Shown here piece by piece: positions 19,931 to 28,519 of a stretch of DNA of 64,000 nucleotides (position 1 is the stretch's first letter; each line of letters opens with the position of its first letter). The stretch is from Planctomycetota bacterium. Lineage in GTDB: Bacteria > Planctomycetota > UBA1135 > GCA-002686595. The notes under the pieces are model-generated. The model ran no database searches, was not told the origin of the DNA, and saw only the letters and a program-made list of their open reading frames with translations. Where the stretch lies: the NCBI GenBank assembly GCA_947484275.1, contig CANKOY010000010.1, positions 1-64,000 of the forward strand, read 5' to 3'. Made by a program: the position numbers and the translations under genes.

Positions 19931-21266
19931 CGACCAGCGAAGTTCCCGGATAGTAGTGCTCGAGAATTTTCGCGGCGCTCCAACCGCGCAGCGCCAACTC
20001 GCGGCAGCCGTTCTGGCACAGGCCGACGCCGTGACCTCGACCGCGGCCGGACAGCAGCAGCGTGTCCACGATGTCCGTGCCCGCGCGCGGCCCCGTGATA
20101 AGCACCAAATTGGAGCTTATCGCGCCTGTCTTGAGCTCCCTGCGAACGTGTTCGAAGGACAATTTCCGAGCGCTCTGTGTTCCGCGGACTTCCACTTCGA
20201 TCCACCGGCCGATGCGATCACGGCGCACGGGTTCAATCCGCAGGATGCGGTCGCCCACATTTAGGTTGATTGCAAGCTGATCCAATTGTTCGCGGGTGAG
20301 CAGCGTGCGCCAGGAGAGATCGCGCGCGGCGGCGGGCAGCGTGGAACTGCCGGTGCCGGAAACTGGGCCCAGTTCGTTCCGACACGCGGCGCAATCGACA
20401 CCGCGCAGCGAAACGAAGCGCGCCGCTTCGGGAAACACGTCCTCGGAACTGGCTGTACGGCCGCCGCAGGCGGCGTGGAAGCGCGCATCCAGGCACTCCG
20501 AGCCGTCCTTCAGGATCTTCCCGCGCGTGCGCTCGATCGCAAGGGCAAGTGCCCGCGATGCTGCCTGCGAGCGCGGATCACGGGTCGGCGCGAACTTGCC
20601 CGCGTAGGCCTGATCGCGCGTCGAATCGAACAGACGCACTTCGAGCGAGCGCGATCCGCGCGCGGACAGTTGAGCCAGGGCGAAGCTGCGCGAAGCGATA
20701 GCCTGCGCTTCCAATTCCGCGATCTCGGCGCCGAGGAGCTGCGTTTCGCCCGCGACCACTCCCGCGATGTAGTCCTCGAAGTCGACGATGTTGTCGACGG
20801 ACAGGCCGTTGCGGGTCGACGCGTCAGGGCCCTGGGGCAGTCGAATTCGCAGGCGACCGCAGTAGGTGACTCCGTCGAGGACAAGGCCCGCCTCCTTGTC
20901 CCGAGGCTCGATCCACAATTCCGCAGCGGTTTGCGACGCCGCTGCATTTTCGACCGACCTGCCGTTGACCGTCAACGAATCACCTGCGCGGGCGATCTTC
21001 ATGGGGGCTTCGCTGCCGAGCCCCCCAGTGATCACGACGCTGGGCCGTGACTCATGGCGCGAGAGACGCACGCAGATATCGCCACTGGCGGTCCATGCTC
21101 GACTTTGGGCGCTGGACGATTCCAATGAACTTCCGCTGGGCGCGCGTGCGACTGCAATACTGCCCGCGGCGCTCGGGCCATTGCCCAATACGAGTGCAAC
21201 CAGTGCCAGGGTCGCAAGCCCCATGGGCGCGCGGAAAATCCAGCGGCGACCCGATGCGATGTCCAC
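19920..21266 (-). CDS. SpoIID/LytB-domain protein, exported peptidoglycan lytic enzyme candidate
   Basis: 448 residues with an N-terminal membrane/signal segment (about 15-34). The SpoIID domain occupies the second half: VDNIVDFEDYIAGVVAGE (the family Glu is in this motif), QAIASRSFAL, HAACGGRTASSEDVF and GRGRGHGVGLCQNGCRELAL with EHYYPGT near the end. SpoIID proteins are lytic transglycosylases that act on glycan strands lacking stem peptides; outside sporulating Firmicutes they act in general wall remodelling or division. Extra cysteines (CAAC, CQNGC) could form disulfides. The GTG start at 21266 follows the ruvB stop by 5 nt; an ATG at 21224 is an alternative. The gene sits between ruvB and tgt. 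Confidence 0.85.
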   Translation of the reverse strand: MDIASGRRWIFRAPMGLATLALVALVLGNGPSAAGSIAVARAPSGSSLESSSAQSRAWTASGDICVRLSRHESRPSVVITGGLGSEAPMKIARAGDSLTVNGRSVENAAASQTAAELWIEPRDKEAGLVLDGVTYCGRLRIRLPQGPDASTRNGLSVDNIVDFEDYIAGVVAGETQLLGAEIAELEAQAIASRSFALAQLSARGSRSLEVRLFDSTRDQAYAGKFAPTRDPRSQAASRALALAIERTRGKILKDGSECLDARFHAACGGRTASSEDVFPEAARFVSLRGVDCAACRNELGPVSGTGSSTLPAAARDLSWRTLLTREQLDQLAINLNVGDRILRIEPVRRDRIGRWIEVEVRGTQSARKLSFEHVRRELKTGAISSNLVLITGPRAGTDIVDTLLLSGRGRGHGVGLCQNGCRELALRGWSAAKILEHYYPGTSLVDGR

Positions 21267-21271
21267 TGCGT

Positions 21272-22330
21272 TCAGGAGAAGAGGCCCGAGGACTGCGCTT
21301 CGTCGCCTGGTGTGCGCGGTGGTGCGCCGATGGCTCGCAGGCCCTCGTCCGTGATCGAGCGACCGCGCGCAGTGCGCTGCAGGAAGCCGGAGCGCAAGAG
21401 GTGCGGCTCGAAAACGCCTTCGACCGTGTCCTCGGCTTCCCCGATTTCCGCGGCGATCGTCTTTAGCCCCAGGGGCCGATCGGGATGGCGCGCGAGTGCG
21501 ATCAAAATGCGTCGGTCCACGTCGTCGAGGCCGTGCTTGTCGACGCCCAGGCGCTCCATGGCGGTGCTGGCGACTTCAACGTCGATCTGCGGTGTGCCGC
21601 GCACCTGTGCCAGGTCTCGCACGCGCCGCAGGAAGCGATTTGCGATGCGCGGCGTGCCGCGACTCCGCAGCCCGATGCAGTGTGCCGCGTCCCGGTCCAG
21701 CTCGACCCCAAGGATTGCAGCCGAACGCATGAGGATCTTGATCAGATCCTCCACGGGGTAGGGTGCCAGTCGTTCGAGGTGGCCGAATCTGCCGCGAAAC
21801 GGATCCGACAGCAGGCCCTCGCGCGTCGTGGCGCCGATCAACATGAAGGGCGCGAGTTTCAGCGGCAGAATTCGCGCGTTCGGCCCCTGATCTATAGTGA
21901 GGTCTACGGTGAAGTCTTCCATCGCTGTGTAGAGGAACTCCTCCACGGGTGCCGGAATGCGATGGATCTCGTCGATGAACAGCACGTCGTTGCGCTTCAA
22001 CTGCGTGAGGAGTCCCACCAGATCCCGCGCGCGCTCCAGGGCTGGCCCGGTAGTCGAGTGCAAGGTTGCGCCGATCTCCTGGGCGACGATGCGCGCCAAA
22101 CTTGTTTTTCCAAGACCCGGCGGACCCGAAAGCAGCAAATGGTCCGGCGCTTCGTCGCGCTCGCGCGCCGCGCGCAGAGCCACCGCCAAGTTGTCCAGGC
22201 AGCGTTCCTGCCCGACGAATTCCGCAAAGCTCCTTGGCCGCAGGGTGTTCTCGAAGTCGAGGTCCTGGCGCGGCTCTGCGTCAGCCAAATCCTCGAGCGC
22301 GGCGTTGAACGGGATTTTTTCCGCGGACAT
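21272..22330 (-). CDS. ruvB: Holliday junction branch migration ATPase RuvB
   Basis: Motor of the RuvABC resolvase complex. It has 352 residues. The AAA+ core has FVGQERCLDNL, Walker A LLSGPPGLGKTSLA, Walker B LFIDEIHR, sensor 1 ATTREGLLSDPFRGRFG and the arginine finger region. The winged-helix C-terminus (GLKTIAAEIGEAEDTVE, EPHLLRSGFLQRTARGR) is intact. The ATG at 22330 is chosen because the protein then starts just before the family motif; TATGCT sits 6 nt upstream and no Shine-Dalgarno is present. It heads the operon ruvB-spoIID-tgt. ruvA and ruvC are elsewhere. Confidence 0.97.
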   Translation of the reverse strand: MSAEKIPFNAALEDLADAEPRQDLDFENTLRPRSFAEFVGQERCLDNLAVALRAARERDEAPDHLLLSGPPGLGKTSLARIVAQEIGATLHSTTGPALERARDLVGLLTQLKRNDVLFIDEIHRIPAPVEEFLYTAMEDFTVDLTIDQGPNARILPLKLAPFMLIGATTREGLLSDPFRGRFGHLERLAPYPVEDLIKILMRSAAILGVELDRDAAHCIGLRSRGTPRIANRFLRRVRDLAQVRGTPQIDVEVASTAMERLGVDKHGLDDVDRRILIALARHPDRPLGLKTIAAEIGEAEDTVEGVFEPHLLRSGFLQRTARGRSITDEGLRAIGAPPRTPGDEAQSSGLFS

Positions 22331-22336
22331 GGGGCG

Positions 22337-22342
22337 AGCATA
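22337..22342 (-). promoter_or_regulatory. Candidate -10 box, leaderless start of ruvB operon
   Basis: TATGCT on the minus strand, 6 nt before the ruvB ATG; no Shine-Dalgarno between. Confidence 0.4.
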
Positions 22343-22915
22343 GCCCCAGGGATCGCGCGCCCGAAGGGCCCAAGGCAGCATCCGCGCGAATCACAGCGCT
22401 CAGAGGGTTGGTTGAGCGAGATCCTCGTCAACAGAGATTGGGCCTAGATGGGCCACCGGCGCACACTCGGCGAACAACCTTGGAGTGCTGTGGGTTCAGT
22501 CTGCCCGGCGGGGTCAGTGGGGGGGGGCGACACCGCGATGCTCGCCAGCTCGGGAGTGACTTCCCACCTCTCCTAAATTCGCGGGCGTAGGTCGCACGCA
22601 GAGCATCGGGCGCGGGGGTAGGGCCGTTCCGGCGCCCCATAGCGGCCTCCGTCAGCGCCCTGCCATCAGCCAGAAGGCTCGTTTCTTCCCAAAACCACGG
22701 ACCCCGGCCGGAATGGTGGTGAAACCGGCCCCCTGGGAAGCTCCACGCGGGTCTAGTGGCGTAACCCGCCCCTTCGCAGCGTGCATAGCTCGATTGGGAC
22801 TCTTCCCTGACGACCGCGTAGTTTTCCAGGAAGAGCCAAGTCGCCCGTCCCCCGCGCGGATGCGGACGACTCCCACCCGGTCGGGGACCCTTCCGGACCC
22901 TCTTTTCCTCCTGCT
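22343..22915. other. Intergenic region without a convincing gene
   Basis: About 570 bp between ruvB and the leader hairpin of the large lipoprotein gene. Open frames on both strands here (up to 166 codons) have atypical, low-quality protein sequence with no recognisable start context. A run of nine G lies near 22529. I compared it by eye with tmRNA, RNase P RNA, SRP RNA and common riboswitch motifs and found no match. It could hold an unrecognised small RNA. Confidence 0.4.
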
Positions 22916-22987
22916 CCCTGAGAAACAACCCAGGCTTTCGACCCTAGGGAACGCTATCCTGGCGACCCCTTCTCAGGGTTGACCCTG
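22916..22987 (+). promoter_or_regulatory. Structured leader element before the 1072-aa lipoprotein
   Basis: A nested hairpin can be drawn: CCCTGAGAA (22916-22924) with TTCTCAGGG (22970-22978), then CCAGG (22930-22934) with CCTGG (22958-22962), around a CCCTAGGG palindrome. A second small hairpin AGGGTTGACCCT overlaps the 3' arm and could compete with it. The element ends 26 nt before the first ATG at 23005. It may be a regulatory leader or a transcription attenuator; no known riboswitch class fits. Confidence 0.4.
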
Positions 22988-23004
22988 CAAACACCCACTA
23001 GACG

Positions 23005-26000
23005 ATGATGTTCATGATCCATCGGTCGGCGTTGGCCCTCTGCGGCCTTTCCACCTTGTTCCTCACCGCATGCGGTGGGTCCTCTTCGGGCGGCGGCGGT
23101 TCCTCCATGGACCTGGTCCAAATGTCCAATGGGTTCGGCGTCATGGTGCCCTATCAGGTCGCCAAGCCTGACTTTCTGGGGAACCCCACCTCGGAGATCA
23201 TCTCCATTCGCTCGATCGAGGACCTGATCGCAAACGTGCGACCGTCGAACCCGATCGTTGCGGCCACGGAGCTGCCCTCTACGACCCTGCTTCCCAACGG
23301 AGATCAGGGCAACCAGTTCATCTTCCTCGAGTTCAGCGCCGACCTTGATATCGATACGGTGCTGAGCAAGTCGCCGTCGGCCCAGGCGAACTCTGGACTG
23401 ACGACGAACATCGCGGTCATTTCCGTCGATCCCGCGACCAACACATCGTCGCTAGTGCGCGGGCGCGGTTTCGTTGGCGGCCGCACGTACTCGAACAAGA
23501 TCGATCCGGCCTCGGCACCGGGCGCGCCCCAGTTGCTCCTGGAGTCCTGGGTTCTTGGCGATGTCAACGGCAAGCCCATTGCCAACAACAGTATCCCGCC
23601 GGTCCCGCCGGGCCTCCTGCCTCCGGGGGTCGGCTTCCCGGGCACGCAGAGCGCGGCCGCTTTCAACGGCGCGACCACACTGCTCAAGAACTCCACGTTT
23701 GTCTTCGTCGCTGACACCGACGGTGATCTTTCGACGCTCGAGACGTTCCCCGCCAATCGTCAGCTGCGGATCCAAGCGACGACCGCCGTGCGCTCCGTGA
23801 CCGACAGGCCGTTGATTCGCTCCGCCCTGGGCAGCACAACTGTGGGCCCGGACACGATTCGACCCGAAGTCGCGCAGACGCCGTCGCCCAACAGCCACCC
23901 GGACACGATTCCGGCTCTGGGGGACACCGACGTCGATCCCGTTACGAAGATCACTGTGCGCTACACCGAACCCGTGCAGCCGTTGTCCGTGGGCAGTCTG
24001 CCTACTGGGCTTGTGCCGGTGCTCAGTCCTGCAATCACGGTCAGCTTTGGGCCTTCGACCCAGACGGTCACCGTACCTTTCTCGATCCTGCCGGTCAGCG
24101 TGTACGACTTCTCGACCTGGGAGCTTTCGCCGGCCTTCAACTTCCCGGGCTCTGGGCCGACCATCGTGGGCTGTTCTTCCTTCAGCACAGTGACGGTTGC
24201 GTTCAATCAGAGCCAGGTCCAGGACCTGCCCGCGAACCTGAACACGACTCCGGCCCAAACCTCGTTCGAGACCGGTGAAGGCCCTGGTTTGATCAATGCG
24301 CCGGTGTCCCCCGATGTGATCTATGCGGTCCGCGCCGGTGGCCAGATTCCCGGAATCTCGGTCGTGGACCTCAACGGATTCGGACAGTCCACGGGCAATC
24401 CGAGCTTCAACGCCAACCAGATCATCGAAGGCAACACGCGGTTTCCCTACAACCCGAACCTGATCCAGGGGCCGCAGCTCAGGCCGCCCCTGCAGCCCGG
24501 CGTTTGCACGGTGGATGGTGGTTCCTCCGGTGTGTTCTCCCTGACGCGCGACAGCTCGCTCAACGACCTGCTGATTCGCTCGCCAGTCGTTACGACCGTG
24601 GGGGACATGGCAATCGGTTGGCCCCTGGACGTCGTTTTCAACAACGGTCAGGAGTCCTCTGGTTGCCAGGCCGGCGGTGGCAACATCTGCGCGATCCGCG
24701 GTCGCAAGGCGATCTCGGGCGCCTTCGGTTCCCAGAGCGCGCAGGCTACGGTCGTGCCCTCGAACGTCCCCGGACTGCCGGGCGTGGGACTGGCCGTGTT
24801 CTCCCAGGGCGGCGGCAACCTCGTCTCCTGGGCTCCGCACCCCAATCCTCCGCCGCTGGTGTTCCCGCCGCTGTGCATTTCGCCCTTCATCGGAGGTCAG
24901 GAGCCCACTTCCTTCGAAGTAATCCAGCCGCCGCCGCCCGCCAGCATCTTCGGTCTTGGCCGTGTCAACCTGCTGACCCCTGGCGATCCCTTCGGTGTGC
25001 CGCAAACGAACACGCGGCCTAGCGGTCTGCTCACCAAGCAGCAGAACGGATGGTTCGAGGGACCGAGCCCGGTGCGCACGCTCGACCTCTGCGTCGACTA
25101 CATGATGCGCCAGCAGATCGGTCACTTCCTGTACGTGATCGACCAAGCGCGCCGCGAGATCGTCGTGCTGAACTCGAACCGCTTCACGGTGCTCGACCGA
25201 ATCGCCGTGGCGGATCCCACAGAGTTGGCCATGGGGCCGAACCTGGACTTCCTGGCGGTCACCAGCCGCGATTCGGACAGCGTCACGTTCATTGACATCC
25301 AGCCGGCCTCCTCGACGTTCCATGAGGTCGTCAAGGTGCTCGAAGTCGGTCACGGTCCTCAGGGCATCGCCTGGGATCCGGGCAACGAAGACATCCTGGT
25401 CTGCAACGAACTCGACAGCACGGTGTCGATCATCGGCGTGGCATCGCTGGCGATTCGCAAGACCGTCTCGAGTCAGCTGAGCCAGCCCTTCAGCATCGCC
25501 ATCCAGCAGCGTCAATTCAACTTCGGCTACTTCCGCAACGTCTACAACGCGTTCATCCTGAACCGCAATGGAGACCTCGCGGTGTTCGAGTCGGGGCCGA
25601 ACGGCGTCAACGGCTGGGGCTACGACGACATCATCGGCACGCCGCCGTTCACGTTCCAGAGTCCGAAGAAAGTCGTGCTCGACTTCAACCGCCTCGAGGG
25701 CAGCATCTGGGTGCTGCACGAGAACAAGTTGAACTTGAACGGCGGTCAGTCCGGCATTGCTGGCGGCGCTGTGACCAACCTCGTGATCGATTCCGCGATC
25801 CCCGGTGTGTTGCCGCTCAACGTGCAGTCGCTGTTCATCCCGAACTTCCGCGACATGAGCTTCAAGGTCAACGTCTCGATCGGTCCCGACGAGCTGACCG
25901 GCGTGCCTATCGACATGGCTCTCGATGACCTGCTCAACCTGGGCGGCACACCCAACCAGGCACCGGTGCAGAGCGCGGGCACGCCGATCAACACGAACGG

Positions 26001-26223
26001 CAAGTCTTCCGTGCGCATCGGTCCGGGCGCGGTGGTTCCCTCGAAGGCGCCGAACTTCCTGTTCCTTGCCATCCCGACCTCCACCGAAGGGCCGGGCGTG
26101 ATCGACGTGATCGACGTGAGCTCGCCGGGCTACCGGCGCTTCGACACGAACAAGTACCTGCCCTCGGTCCAGTCGATTCAGACACCTGGGATCACCGGGC
26201 TGTGTGACTACTGGCGCCAGTAA
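23005..26223 (+). CDS. Large surface lipoprotein with Ig-like and beta-propeller regions
   Basis: 1072 residues. The lipobox FLTAC (Cys23) and a Gly/Ser-rich tether (GGSSSGGGG) show a lipid-anchored exported protein. Residues about 310-400 resemble a SbsA/Big_5 Ig-like domain (DTDVDPVTKITVRYTEPVQP). Residues about 710-840 contain YNCE/YVTN-like propeller repeats (FLYVIDQARREIVVLN, FLAVTSRDSDSVTFIDIQP, ILVCNELDSTVSIIG). The remainder is Pro/Gly/Asn-rich beta sequence. No catalytic residues are recognised; binding or scaffolding on the cell surface is likely. Three ATGs (23005, 23008, 23014) could start it. It is monocistronic, with a structured leader and a strong terminator. Confidence 0.82.
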   Translation: MMFMIHRSALALCGLSTLFLTACGGSSSGGGGSSMDLVQMSNGFGVMVPYQVAKPDFLGNPTSEIISIRSIEDLIANVRPSNPIVAATELPSTTLLPNGDQGNQFIFLEFSADLDIDTVLSKSPSAQANSGLTTNIAVISVDPATNTSSLVRGRGFVGGRTYSNKIDPASAPGAPQLLLESWVLGDVNGKPIANNSIPPVPPGLLPPGVGFPGTQSAAAFNGATTLLKNSTFVFVADTDGDLSTLETFPANRQLRIQATTAVRSVTDRPLIRSALGSTTVGPDTIRPEVAQTPSPNSHPDTIPALGDTDVDPVTKITVRYTEPVQPLSVGSLPTGLVPVLSPAITVSFGPSTQTVTVPFSILPVSVYDFSTWELSPAFNFPGSGPTIVGCSSFSTVTVAFNQSQVQDLPANLNTTPAQTSFETGEGPGLINAPVSPDVIYAVRAGGQIPGISVVDLNGFGQSTGNPSFNANQIIEGNTRFPYNPNLIQGPQLRPPLQPGVCTVDGGSSGVFSLTRDSSLNDLLIRSPVVTTVGDMAIGWPLDVVFNNGQESSGCQAGGGNICAIRGRKAISGAFGSQSAQATVVPSNVPGLPGVGLAVFSQGGGNLVSWAPHPNPPPLVFPPLCISPFIGGQEPTSFEVIQPPPPASIFGLGRVNLLTPGDPFGVPQTNTRPSGLLTKQQNGWFEGPSPVRTLDLCVDYMMRQQIGHFLYVIDQARREIVVLNSNRFTVLDRIAVADPTELAMGPNLDFLAVTSRDSDSVTFIDIQPASSTFHEVVKVLEVGHGPQGIAWDPGNEDILVCNELDSTVSIIGVASLAIRKTVSSQLSQPFSIAIQQRQFNFGYFRNVYNAFILNRNGDLAVFESGPNGVNGWGYDDIIGTPPFTFQSPKKVVLDFNRLEGSIWVLHENKLNLNGGQSGIAGGAVTNLVIDSAIPGVLPLNVQSLFIPNFRDMSFKVNVSIGPDELTGVPIDMALDDLLNLGGTPNQAPVQSAGTPINTNGKSSVRIGPGAVVPSKAPNFLFLAIPTSTEGPGVIDVIDVSSPGYRRFDTNKYLPSVQSIQTPGITGLCDYWRQ

Positions 26224-26248
26224 GCCGTCCGAGCGCAGACGCTTTCTA

Positions 26249-26290
26249 GCGGCGCCCGCGAGGAACACTCGCGGGCGCCGCTTCTTTTTC
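26249..26290 (+). terminator. Rho-independent terminator after the large lipoprotein gene
   Basis: Perfect 14-bp GC-rich stem (26249-26262 with 26268-26281), 5-nt loop GAACA, followed by TTCTTTTTC. The clearest intrinsic terminator in the window. Confidence 0.92.
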
Positions 26291-26345
26291 GGTTGGGATC
26301 TCGCGTTCGGTGCGCACGGCGTGACTGCTATTCTCTGCCGCCGCC

Positions 26346-27038
26346 ATGCCCGACCCCATACAAGTTCGCGCGATGTTCGCTCGCATCAGCGGTCGTTACG
26401 ACTTGTTGAATCACCTGCTCTCCCTAGGGATCGATCAATGGTGGAGGCGCGTGACGGTGGCCGCAGCGGGTGATGTCCGCGGACGAACGGTGGTCGACGC
26501 CTGTTGCGGCACGGGGGATCTCTCGGCTGCCTTCGCTCGCAAAGGCGCAAAGGTCGTCGGCGTGGACTTCACGCCGCAAATGCTGCAGCGCGCGACTCCA
26601 AAGGTGACCGCGCTCGAGGGACGTGCGCTGTTTGTCCACGGGGACGCGCTTTCACTGCCGATTCAATCTGCTTGCGCGGACATCGCCAGTGTGGCCTTCG
26701 GTGTGCGCAATCTCTCAAACGCGCGAGAGGGCCTCGCCGAACTCAAGCGCGTCACGAAGCCCGGCGGCACGGTGCTCGTGCTCGAATTCACCACACCCCA
26801 GGGCGCGCTCCTAGGCCGCGCCTACCGCTTCTATTTCACGCGCGTGTTGCCCACGCTGGGCAAACTGGTTTCGCGCGATGAGGAGGCGTACATGTACTTG
26901 CCGCGCACCGTGCTTGCCTGGCCCGGCCCGGTGGAATTCCAGCGCGAACTGGAAGCCGTGGGTTTGGTCCAGTGCGGATTCAGGTCACTGACGTTCGGAA
27001 TCGCCTGCCTCCACTGGGGCCGAGTGCCGGCGAGCTGA
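26346..27038 (+). CDS. ubiE: Demethylmenaquinone/ubiquinone C-methyltransferase
   Basis: SAM-dependent class I methyltransferase, 230 residues, that methylates the quinone ring at the end of menaquinone (MenG) or ubiquinone synthesis. Family signatures are MFARISGRYDLLNHLLSLG at the N-terminus, motif I VVDACCGTGDLSAAF, FGVRNLSNAREGLAELKRV and RVLPTLGKLVS. Nearby UbiX- and UbiA-like genes but no ubiquinone hydroxylases suggest menaquinone, probably by the futalosine route; that is inference. TATTCT lies 11 nt before the ATG. It starts the run that continues through mutL. Confidence 0.94.
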   Translation: MPDPIQVRAMFARISGRYDLLNHLLSLGIDQWWRRVTVAAAGDVRGRTVVDACCGTGDLSAAFARKGAKVVGVDFTPQMLQRATPKVTALEGRALFVHGDALSLPIQSACADIASVAFGVRNLSNAREGLAELKRVTKPGGTVLVLEFTTPQGALLGRAYRFYFTRVLPTLGKLVSRDEEAYMYLPRTVLAWPGPVEFQRELEAVGLVQCGFRSLTFGIACLHWGRVPAS

Positions 27039-27041
27039 GCA

Positions 27042-27839
27042 ATGACGAAGAAGCAAGGAGCTGCCGCCCCCGAGGAGGCCGAGAGCACGCGACATTCACT
27101 TTCGGCCGCCTACCTCGCCATGTTGCCGATGTTCGTGGCCTACGAACTGGCCGTACGTGAGCTAGGTGGAGAGCGTCGCAACAGCGCCGAGGTGTTGCTA
27201 GGTCTGTGGCTCTCGCCGCTAGGGCCCTGGGTCGACGGAATACGCGGCGGTTTGCTCGGGGCCTTTGCGTTCGTCGCGCTGTACCGCTGTCGGAAACAGG
27301 CGATTCGCGTGCGCGAATTCGCAGCGCGAATCTGGCTCGAGGGCTTGGTCGCTGCGCTCACACTGGGGCCAGCGCTGGTGGGGTTGACAAGCCTCGCCGC
27401 AAGCTGGACGGACCATCTCGACGTGACGTGGGACAGCTCCCGGGCGCAACCCGGTCTCGCCTTGGCAGGATTCGTGTTCGGTGGCGCGGTGTACGAGGAA
27501 CTCGTTTTCCGCATCGGGCTGCACGGTTTGCTCTTCTGGACTTTCGTTCGCGCGGCGCGCATGTGCGGCGCTGGGGATCGCGTCGGCCGCTGGTCGGGTG
27601 AGACGCTGGCGCTGCTCGGTTCTTCATTGTGCTTCGCGGCGTTCCATTTCAGCCGATTCACCCATTGGCTGTGGGATGGCGGGGCACAGTTTTCCTCTGC
27701 TCAGTTCGCCTGGCTCTTCTGCGCCGGGCTGCTACTTGGAGTGGTATATCGCTGGCGCGGTCCGGGCGTTGCAGCCTTGGCCCACGGACTCTTCAACCTG
27801 GCGCTGCTGGTCGGCATCGACCCTGAGGTTCTCGCATGA
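27042..27839 (+). CDS. CPBP-family intramembrane glutamic protease
   Basis: 265 residues with about seven hydrophobic segments. The CPBP/Abi (CAAX protease and bacteriocin-processing) signature is complete: FGGAVYEELVFRIGLHGL with the Glu-Glu-x3-Arg motif, FAAFHFSRF supplying the second conserved motif, and VAALAHGLFNLALL supplying the third. Substrates of bacterial members are mostly unknown. It begins 3 nt after ubiE and its stop overlaps the ubiX ATG (ATGA), so it is embedded in the quinone gene run; whether it has a role there is unclear. Confidence 0.86.
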   Translation: MTKKQGAAAPEEAESTRHSLSAAYLAMLPMFVAYELAVRELGGERRNSAEVLLGLWLSPLGPWVDGIRGGLLGAFAFVALYRCRKQAIRVREFAARIWLEGLVAALTLGPALVGLTSLAASWTDHLDVTWDSSRAQPGLALAGFVFGGAVYEELVFRIGLHGLLFWTFVRAARMCGAGDRVGRWSGETLALLGSSLCFAAFHFSRFTHWLWDGGAQFSSAQFAWLFCAGLLLGVVYRWRGPGVAALAHGLFNLALLVGIDPEVLA

Positions 27840-28519
27840 AACGCTTCTTTGTCGGCATCACAGGAGCGAGCGGACACCGCTACGTTGCGGGACTGATTCC
27901 TGCCCTGGTGCGCGCGGGGGCGGCCGTGGACGTCTCTATCACCCAGGCAGGTTGCAAGGTCCTGCGGCACGAGCTTGGCATCGAGGCCGGCGAGCAGGGC
28001 GAATTGCTCGCCTCGAACCTCGGGGCTTGGCTTGGGCCGGACATCGCAGCGGGCGTGCGCGTCTTCGACGCCAGCAAGATCGAGGCGCCGCCTTCCTCGG
28101 GCACGGCCCTGACCGGCGGCGTGATTCTCTGTCCCTGTAGCATGGGGACCCTGGCGCGAGTGAGCGTGGGCTTCAGTTCCAATCTGGTGGAGCGCGCGGC
28201 GGATGTGGCGCTCAAGGAAGGTCGCACGCTGATCATCGTGCCGCGCGAGGCGCCGCTCTCGGCGGTGCACTTGGAGAACATGCTGCGCATGGCGCGACTT
28301 GGTGCCGTGATCCTGCCGGCCAGTCCGGGCTTCTACCACCATCCGAAATCGATCGACGATCTCGTGGCCCACGTGGTCGGGAAAATCCTTGATCGACTGG
28401 GGCTGGCACACGAGGTCGGAGCGCGCTGGAAGGGACTCGAGCCCGCGGGGGACTCAGGGATAGGAACCGCACCGCCTAAGGACCCGCTGTCGGACGAACC
28501 TCGCTCCTCAACGCCGTGA
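27836..28519 (+). CDS. ubiX: UbiX/MqnM-type flavin prenyltransferase
   Basis: Makes prenylated FMN, the cofactor of UbiD-type decarboxylases, from FMN and dimethylallyl phosphate. It has 227 residues. The FMN-binding start is FFVGITGASGHRYVAGLIP; later motifs are GGVILCPCSMGTLARVSVG, LIIVPREAPLSAVHLENM and PASPGFYHHPKSIDDLVAHVVGK (read in parts). A 30-residue hydrophilic C-terminal tail is extra. It overlaps both neighbours (ATGA with the CPBP gene, GTGA with ubiA). In a menaquinone/futalosine organism the protein would be called MqnM; no ubiD is visible. Confidence 0.92.
   Translation: MKRFFVGITGASGHRYVAGLIPALVRAGAAVDVSITQAGCKVLRHELGIEAGEQGELLASNLGAWLGPDIAAGVRVFDASKIEAPPSSGTALTGGVILCPCSMGTLARVSVGFSSNLVERAADVALKEGRTLIIVPREAPLSAVHLENMLRMARLGAVILPASPGFYHHPKSIDDLVAHVVGKILDRLGLAHEVGARWKGLEPAGDSGIGTAPPKDPLSDEPRSSTP

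Noticed and set aside
22428-22928. 166-codon minus-strand frame in the gap upstream of the large lipoprotein gene
   Set aside because: No start context, no domain and a composition unlike neighbouring proteins. It also covers the leader hairpin of the lipoprotein gene.
22880-22980. Resemblance to a TPP riboswitch (CTGAGA) and to SRP RNA (GGTCCGGAAGG on the minus strand)
   Set aside because: The rest of the thi-box is missing. The SRP-like stretch lacks the adjoining GCAGC tetraloop context. Both look like chance matches.
23452-26268. 938-codon open frame on the minus strand opposite the large lipoprotein gene
   Set aside because: It lies entirely antisense to a gene with a clear lipobox and terminator. 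Its translation is Arg/His/Val-rich with no domain. Long antisense frames are normal in GC-rich codon usage.
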